From the NCBI GenBank assembly GCA_019828545.1, contig JACVRA010000286.1, positions 1-64,000 on the forward strand: 64,000 nucleotides of DNA. Reading direction: 5' to 3'. The position numbers and the translations under genes are program-made. This stretch comes from Paracamarosporium sp. OC-R06-R3. Lineage: Eukaryota > Ascomycota > Dothideomycetes > Pleosporales > Didymosphaeriaceae. Shown here in pieces: positions 58,527 to 64,000 of the stretch (position 1 is the stretch's first letter; the number at the start of each line of letters is the position of its first letter). The notes under the pieces were generated by a model, which was not told the DNA's origin, searched no databases, and was given only the letters and a program-made list of their open reading frames with translations.

Positions 58527-58887
58527 CTATGAACCGCCGACGAGGATGTTGTTAACGGGGACTATGGAGTTCATTAGAAGACTACACCCATATTGTTCAT
58601 GGGGCATTGCGTACTGTGGACGAGCTTGACGATGTAGCCGATGACGCCCATGATCAAGAAGCCAACACCGACGGCCTGTGAAATCTTGATGAATTCCCGC
58701 TGTTTGTGATCAGCGATGAAACGGGGAACAAGACGAGCAGCGCACCTTGTCTGGCTTGGTGCAGCGGTTGACGAACTGAAGGCCGTCCTTGACGAACTCC
58801 TGCGGCACACTGTGAAGAGGATGGTTAGCGAGGGCGGCGATGCGGGATGTGGACAGCGTACTCGGCGATTTCCTTGACCTGGTCCAT
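58527..58887 (-). CDS. SSS1: Sec61 translocon gamma subunit (Sss1)
   Basis: Four short exons: 58887-58862 (26 nt), 58809-58746, 58699-58615 and 58561-58527 (35 nt). They encode 69 aa with closed phases. It is the tail-anchored small subunit of the ER protein-conducting channel. Spliced, it reads MDQVKEIADVPQEFVKDGLQ, then FVNRCTKPDKREFIKISQAV, then the membrane helix GVGFLIMGVIGYIVKLVH, and ends IPVNNILVGGS. All are canonical SecE/Sec61-gamma positions. The last intron (53 nt, GTACGC donor, CCATAG acceptor) restores IPVNNILVGG; reading through gives a non-homologous tail. The first exon donor is GTACGC after the GA of codon 9. Divergent from the CPSF6-like gene. Confidence 0.94.
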
Positions 58888-59811
58888 TGTAGCGTGAGAG
58901 ACGGGTGGGCGGGAGAGGTGCGGTGGTGGTTGTGTGTTGCGAGGAGGATAATTAGACGGGCGCTGGGGCAATTGGAGATGGGTGGACTGGGGACAGATTG
59001 CGGGCGGGTGGGCGCTCAAAGCAGCTAGAGGCCGCGCGCGCCAAGCAGCAAGCTCCGCAGCTTCGAGATGCGACCGAGTGCAGCGAGAGCGTCTATCCAC
59101 GCCTCCAGGGACTGCTCCAACACCGCCACGCGCTCTGCAGTCTGTTTTGCGCCGTCGCATTCCCTTTCCGCCGATACCCACGCCGTCCTCGCCGTCCGAA
59201 CCGCATCGCTTCGCCGCCTTCCATCCCACGGCTGAAGGCGTAGTCGACGCCCTGCTTCCCAGCGCTCCTCCCCATTTCTCTCCTCGTATCGCCCCGTTCT
59301 GTCTGGCTGTGATCTGCACGATAGGTATTTGGCACGTTGTACGAGGGAACTCTACAGGAGGCAGTCGGCGAGGCCTGGTGCAGTGCACATGCGTCGGGGC
59401 TAGACATCCAGCTTTCACATCTCTCAAATACCTTCTGCACCTCTGTACCTTCACTCCTCCGCATCTGCCATAAAGGCGGTCGGACTGTTGTATCTTGCGT
59501 TGGGCATCCTTTTCTGGACTCTGTATCAGCCCGCCGAGCAGTTCTGTACGTATCTCCTCTGTTATGCGCGGCTTTCGCGTCTTGTATCGCATCCTCTATC
59601 CCTAAGGCCTTGCTATAGCCTTCCACCGTCATGTCAAATAGTTCACTGATAATCCGCCCCTACACAGACCTGCATGTACGTCAGCTTTTAACTTGCGGGA
59701 TCACTATCCAGAGGCAAATCAATACCCTGCTCTCCACTTCCAAACTATTCTTTAGGCACCTGATCTGATTTGCACCTTCTAAGACTGCGGCTTCCTTCTA
59801 ATTCTAGCAAA
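58888..59811. promoter_or_regulatory. Divergent promoter region between SSS1 and the CPSF6-like gene
   Basis: 924 bp between two head-to-head starts. Long open frames on both strands (for example 58982-59473) lack motifs and mirror GC-rich composition. I regard them as chance. Confidence 0.45.
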
Positions 59812-61205
59812 ATGGCCGACGATGACAACTTCGATATCGACATCTACGGCGACGAGTCCGGTCAGAACTACCAAGATGCCCCTGCATCGCAAGCGCCTGT
59901 GCAACCTAGCACCGAACATGCACACGTCGATTCGCACGTCAATTCACACGCCGATTCGCACACCGACACGGCTATGGAGTCTACAGGAGAGACGCTCAGG
60001 GACGCTGACGCGGTGGACAAACGCGATGGCTCGGCGACACCAACAAACGGAGCCTCGCATCATGAGAATGGCACACAACAAATTTCGAGCACTGGCGCGT
60101 CAGCGAACAACCAAGACTTTCTGAAGCAGGCTCCTCAACAGCAAGGCGTAAAGCGAAAACAAGGCCAAGACGACGACCGGCCCATGGATCCAGGTGCCAC
60201 TGCGGCTATCATGATCAATGACCTCAACTGGTGGATCAGTGAGGAAGACATTCGCGGCTGGGCCAATCAAGGCCGCTGTGAAAATGAAATCAACGAAGTT
60301 ACCTTTAATGAGCACAAGGTCAATGGCAAAAGCAAAGGGTACGTGGTGATGCTGCATCTGTCGAACTTCTGCTGATGACCATTGAAGCCAGGTTTACGTA
60401 CAACTACAGAGCCCACAAGCTGCCACCGCTCTCAAGCATCAAATAGAATCCCTCTACAAAGACCAGACGCACACAAAGAAACCTACAGCCATCTTCAACC
60501 CACCCCACGTCAACCCGTTCAAGACATTACCCAAAGATGTACCCCAACGTGATAAAAGCCGGTTATCTTCGGGCAACTTTGGCAATCAAGGTGGGCAAGG
60601 AGGTAATTTCAACCGCTTCAACAATCAAAGAGGGAATTTCAACGCCCGAGGAGGGGGCAACATGGGCTTCCAGAACCGTGGCTTTGCTGGTCCGGCTGGA
60701 AACATGGGCGGCAACATGGGCAATTACGGTGGCCCGGGGCCCATGAACAATTTCGGAGGTGGTCCAATGAATGGAATGAACAACTTTGGCGGAGGCAATT
60801 TCAACCGCGGCGGCATGATGGGCGGTATGCGGGGTGGCATGAATAATCGTGGCCGCGGCGGTATGGGTATGAATAACATGGGCGGTATGAACATGCCTAT
60901 GGGAAACAACATGATGGGCATGGGTGCCGGAATGGGAATGATGGGAGGTGCCATGGGCGGTATGATGGGCGGAGGCATGGGTATGTCAAACCTTCATGAT
61001 ACCAACGCCAGCGGCGTGGCCCTCATATTCGTCCCTCTAGTATGTTTTGGAGTGCTAACATCATTGCTTATGTATAGGTGCAGGCCCTGGTGGCTTCGGC
61101 GGCAATCAAAATCACTTCAACCCGGGTTTCTTCCCACAACAGGCCCAGGGTGGCGGAGACGGAAACTGGAACCCGCATGGAGCCAAGAGACCCCGTCCAG
61201 AATAA
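59812..61205 (+). CDS. CPSF6-like RRM protein with Gly/Met/Asn-rich tail
   Basis: Exons 59812-60338, 60388-60980 and 61078-61205 encode 415 aa. The N-terminus is acidic (MADDDNFDIDIYGDE). One RRM near residues 130-205 reads AAIMINDLNWWISEEDIRGW, EINEVTFNEHKVNGKSKGQV, then YVQLQSPQAATALKHQIESL. The NLNWW motif is that of CPSF6/7, the large subunit of cleavage factor I in mRNA 3' end formation. The second intron's acceptor is ATTGAAG at 60387; the next AG (CCAG) would shift the frame to a stop. After the RRM, TAIFNPPHVNPFKTLPKD is a typical linker. The rest is low complexity: NxGGxxGNF repeats, then a run of Met/Gly (MGGMMGGGMG). It ends in GAKRPRPE, a basic tail. Confidence 0.85.
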
Positions 61206-62408
61206 GAGCCTCGGTTAGATGTACTTATGCTTGTGTCAAAGAAGCAGTACCGAACTCGGCAGGACTCCGGCTACGGCTCAAACAACTCGATTTCCCGTCC
61301 TACCATGTGGTCATAGGCCCAACCATATACTTATTTTCTTTAGGGGCAACTTTCGAGACTCAATCTTAACCTGGGATGGTATCAGGCGCAATCTGGAGCA
61401 CATGGCGCTATCAGGGGCACAGCATTTAAAATCTCCATGGGAATATACTTCATTTTTCTGAGCTTTGGTTCCAAGTCTCTACCAGATTTTCTTCAGGCGT
61501 CTTCGCATCGAACATGCCCCATACATGTACAATATCTCTTTGCAGTGACGACTCGTTGCATTATCCCCGTTGGCGCTGCCCTTCTATTACTGTCTTTATG
61601 TTGTCATATCTATTTAGTTTCCCACGTAGGGCTTTCTTAATAGCAACTAGCTACTTGATTGCTCAAGTCAGCCGTAAACGTCAAGGGACCGGCATGAAAT
61701 GAGCTGGGAGACATCACCCTGCTATCTGATGCTGGCCATACAACTCCAAGTCACAGGGATGGACGCCACATCGTATTCCATAGAAAACACATGCCATAAC
61801 GCAGTGTCCAAGGTGTTGGCCAAGTACCGTAGCACTGTCTCCTGTCTCCACTCAGTACGCTTTGCAGCCTAGATCTGCCTACCAACGGCATCGGCCCGCC
61901 AGAGCTGCAAGCGACGTCGACATACCTCGGTTTACTTGGCGGAAAAATCAAAGTCTGTTGTTCATTTGGCTATAGGGCCGACGGGACCTGCAATATGGTA
62001 AAGTACCGCACGGAGCCGCCTAGGCGAAAGCCACAACCCAGCCAATCTCCACACCTTGTCCGCTTTGCGCATCCATGCAGCCTACCTATTACCTGACATG
62101 GGTCATCGCACGACATCGGTTCCTACTTTACCGTGGAGAACCTTAGTGGGATCTGCTCAGTCGTACCAGGTAGAAGATGTGGAGAGCATGGGGTTAGCGC
62201 TTCATTTACGGGCGCCTCTCATTGGAGGAACTGACGGTGCATGCTGGCGTGATTGTTATAGAGGAGCATTGCATCGTTGGTAAAGGGGGCCGGGGCAGAA
62301 AGCTATATTTTGAGATGTCGCCTGTTCGTGGAGTTGTTGCACGGGTGCGCTGATCAACCTATCTTGTAGACACGTTGTAGGACGAATACACACTGTCTAC
62401 CCAGCGAC
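61206..62408. other. Intergenic, upstream of the GH5 gene
   Basis: 1.2 kb. Near the GH5 start there is CCGGGG (62290-62295, fits the CreA consensus SYGGRG) and CTATATTT (62303-62310) as a possible TATA box. Otherwise nothing recognised. Confidence 0.45.
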
Positions 62409-64000
62409 ATGGCTGTCAAATTGGGACTAATGCTCTTTGGAGCTCTTGTCCAAAGTGCACTTGCTGCTAATGGGCCTTATGCTCAATGTAAGTAACTAAT
62501 GTTTGTATTAATCCATTGAGAAAAGCTGACCGATATAGGTGGTGGCTCTGGTTTCACTGGGGACACATCGTGTCCAACCGGCTACACATGCAAAGTCCAA
62601 AATGACTGTAGGACATCAATTCGTCTTTCCATCGATTTGATCTAATAAACATACGTAGTTTATTACCAATGTGTCCCTGGGACAGCGACCAGTGCGGCCC
62701 CCTCCTCCTCTGCACGAACAAGCTCTGCGGCCACCACAAAGGCCTCAACTACACTCGTGACTTCTCCGACGGCATCTGCATCTCCCACCAGTGGAACAGG
62801 CGTAAAGTGCACTGCAACTTTCACGCCGATTTCTGCTTCTTCCTTTGTCGACAAGATGAACCCTGGCTGGAACTTGGGAAACACGCTTGATGCCGTTGAA
62901 GATGAGGGAGACTGGAACAACCCTAAAGTCACTGAGGTCACTTTTGACGGTTCGTATGTCTGTTTAAACTTATTGAGACGGAAAACTGACCTGGTATTTG
63001 CATTTAACAGATATGAAGACTGCTGGCTTCAAGGGTATTCGTCTACCCGTGACGTGGGCTTGTAAGTGACGCTACAGCACGATGTGCATGCCTCTCGCAT
63101 AGAAGATACATTTCTTCTGTTTCGGATGAGACAAACACAAAGGTATCCAATCATGGAGTCAAATCACACTGACTTTGTACATTAGATCACTTTACGTCCG
63201 AGTCGCCTAGCTGGACCGTAGATGCGGCGTGGCTGCAACGAGTCTCTGATGTCGTTGACATGATCACCAGCAGAGGACTCTACACCATCGTAAATGTTCA
63301 CCACGATAGTTGGGTTTGGGCCGATGTCACTGCTTCTGGGGCGAACATCACTTTGATCGAAGAGAAGTTTTACAGACTCTGGTATCAAATTGGAACGAAG
63401 CTCGCGTGCAAAGGGAGCCAAGTCGCTTTCGAGTCTATCAACGAGCCTCCGGTGAGCAGATATCCCATACAAGGAGAGGGCTTTTTTTCCGCGAAACAAA
63501 ATGCTTTCGCTCAATAACGTGATTTACTTCATGTTGACTTTACTAACTCATTTCCATGACAGGGTACTACTGCAGAGCACGGTGCAGAGATCAACAAGCT
63601 CAACGACATATTTCTGAAAGCCATCAACGACGCTGGCGGTTTCAATGCGCAAAGAGTTGTAACGCTTGTCGGGGCTGGTGAAGATTCCATCAAGACAAGT
63701 CAATGGTTCAAGCGGCCAGATGCGAAGTATACGAATCCTTGGGCGATCCAATACCACTACTATTCCCCATACGACTTCATCTTCTCTGCGTGGGGAAAGA
63801 CGACCTGGGGTTCGGACGCTGACAAGGTGAGTTTTAAATGCAAGCGATATGCGAAATGGTGGAATGTCGCTTCATGCAAGCGACGTTTGAGTACCAGTTG
63901 TATTCTTGCTCTTGGAGTTACTCATTTTCTCCAAATTTCCAATCTTCTCTAGAAATAACTTCGAAGACCCTCGACTAACCTATACCTTAGGCTGCCCTCG
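62409..64000 (+). CDS. Secreted GH5 cellulase with N-terminal CBM1 (3' end outside the window)
   Basis: Exons 62409-62487, 62539-62607, 62659-62949, 63011-63061, 63186-63451, 63563-63826 and probably 63991 onward; the gene runs off the window after about 343 codons. A signal peptide (KLGLMLFGALVQSALAA) is followed by a fungal cellulose-binding CBM1: YAQCGGSGFTGDTSCPTGYT, then CKVQNDFYYQCVPGT, with its four Cys. A Ser/Thr/Ala-rich linker leads to the GH5 domain: MNPGWNLGNTLDAVEDEGDW, GFKGIRLPVTWAYHFT, YTIVNVHHDSWVW and FESINEPPG, where the Glu of NEP is the proton donor. The catalytic nucleophile lies beyond the edge. Likely an endo-beta-1,4-glucanase or related beta-glycanase. Six introns in a short gene are typical of these enzymes. 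Confidence 0.9.

Noticed and set aside
58574..58614. Read-through C-terminus of SSS1 (ending MGVVF)
   Set aside because: This is the last intron; splicing gives the conserved IPVNNILVGG ending.
58825..59592. 255-codon minus-strand open frame overlapping the SSS1 start
   Set aside because: Overlaps the well-supported SSS1 first exon in another frame; low-complexity Arg-rich translation typical of GC-rich promoter DNA.

Overview
This window is nuclear DNA of a filamentous ascomycete (Pezizomycotina; the flavour suggests a Dothideomycete, but that is an inference). The evidence is intron-rich genes with about 45-180 nt GT-AG introns and CTAAC/CTGAC-like branch sites, dense packing on both strands, MHR transcription-factor and DUF3431-type proteins, and a CBM1-bearing cellulase. 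There is no operon structure, CRISPR array, rRNA or tRNA that I can see. I rebuilt 26 gene models by joining exons whose phases close exactly. Many genes are invisible as single ORFs, because the important motifs sit in short exons.

Layout. 0.1-8 kb: a DUF1932-type 6-phosphogluconate dehydrogenase-like protein, a PMT1-type protein O-mannosyltransferase, the SF3a1/Prp21 splicing factor in divergent orientation, and the iron-sulfur cluster factor Isd11. 8.5-16 kb: an acidic protein with a TEPA repeat, an MHR regulator with no visible zinc cluster, and a class II ketose-bisphosphate aldolase. 16-26 kb: MSH6 (divergent from the aldolase), the NuA3 scaffold NTO1 and a Tra2-like SR protein. 28-35 kb: a DUF3431 membrane protein, an unknown nuclear-looking protein, a TPR-like protein and a short O6-alkylguanine-DNA alkyltransferase. 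35.5-42 kb: PIG-S, a Dal5-type MFS permease and a divergently oriented GH105 hydrolase. 41.7-44.8 kb: a gene-poor stretch with a foldback repeat, then an SRPK-like kinase gene interrupted by a stop codon. 45-52.6 kb: HSP90 with a heat-shock element next to its TATA box, a SelW/Rdx family redox protein and a large low-complexity protein. 54-64 kb: a coiled-coil membrane protein, a WDR23/DCAF11-like WD40 protein, Sss1 (Sec61 gamma), a CPSF6-like RNA-binding protein and a GH5 cellulase that runs off the right edge.

Most of the region is conserved housekeeping: protein glycosylation and the secretory pathway (PMT1, PIG-S, Sss1), RNA processing (SF3a1, Tra2-like, CPSF6-like), genome maintenance (MSH6, alkyltransferase, NTO1) and protein homeostasis (HSP90). 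The accessory part is plant cell-wall carbohydrate use (GH105 with its neighbouring permease, CBM1-GH5).

The most notable non-genic find is a short palindromic repeat family with four copies between 29.4 and 42.5 kb. It can fold into a long hairpin and looks like a MITE. The kinase nonsense codon lies just beyond it. I found no strong case for a wholly new multi-gene system.
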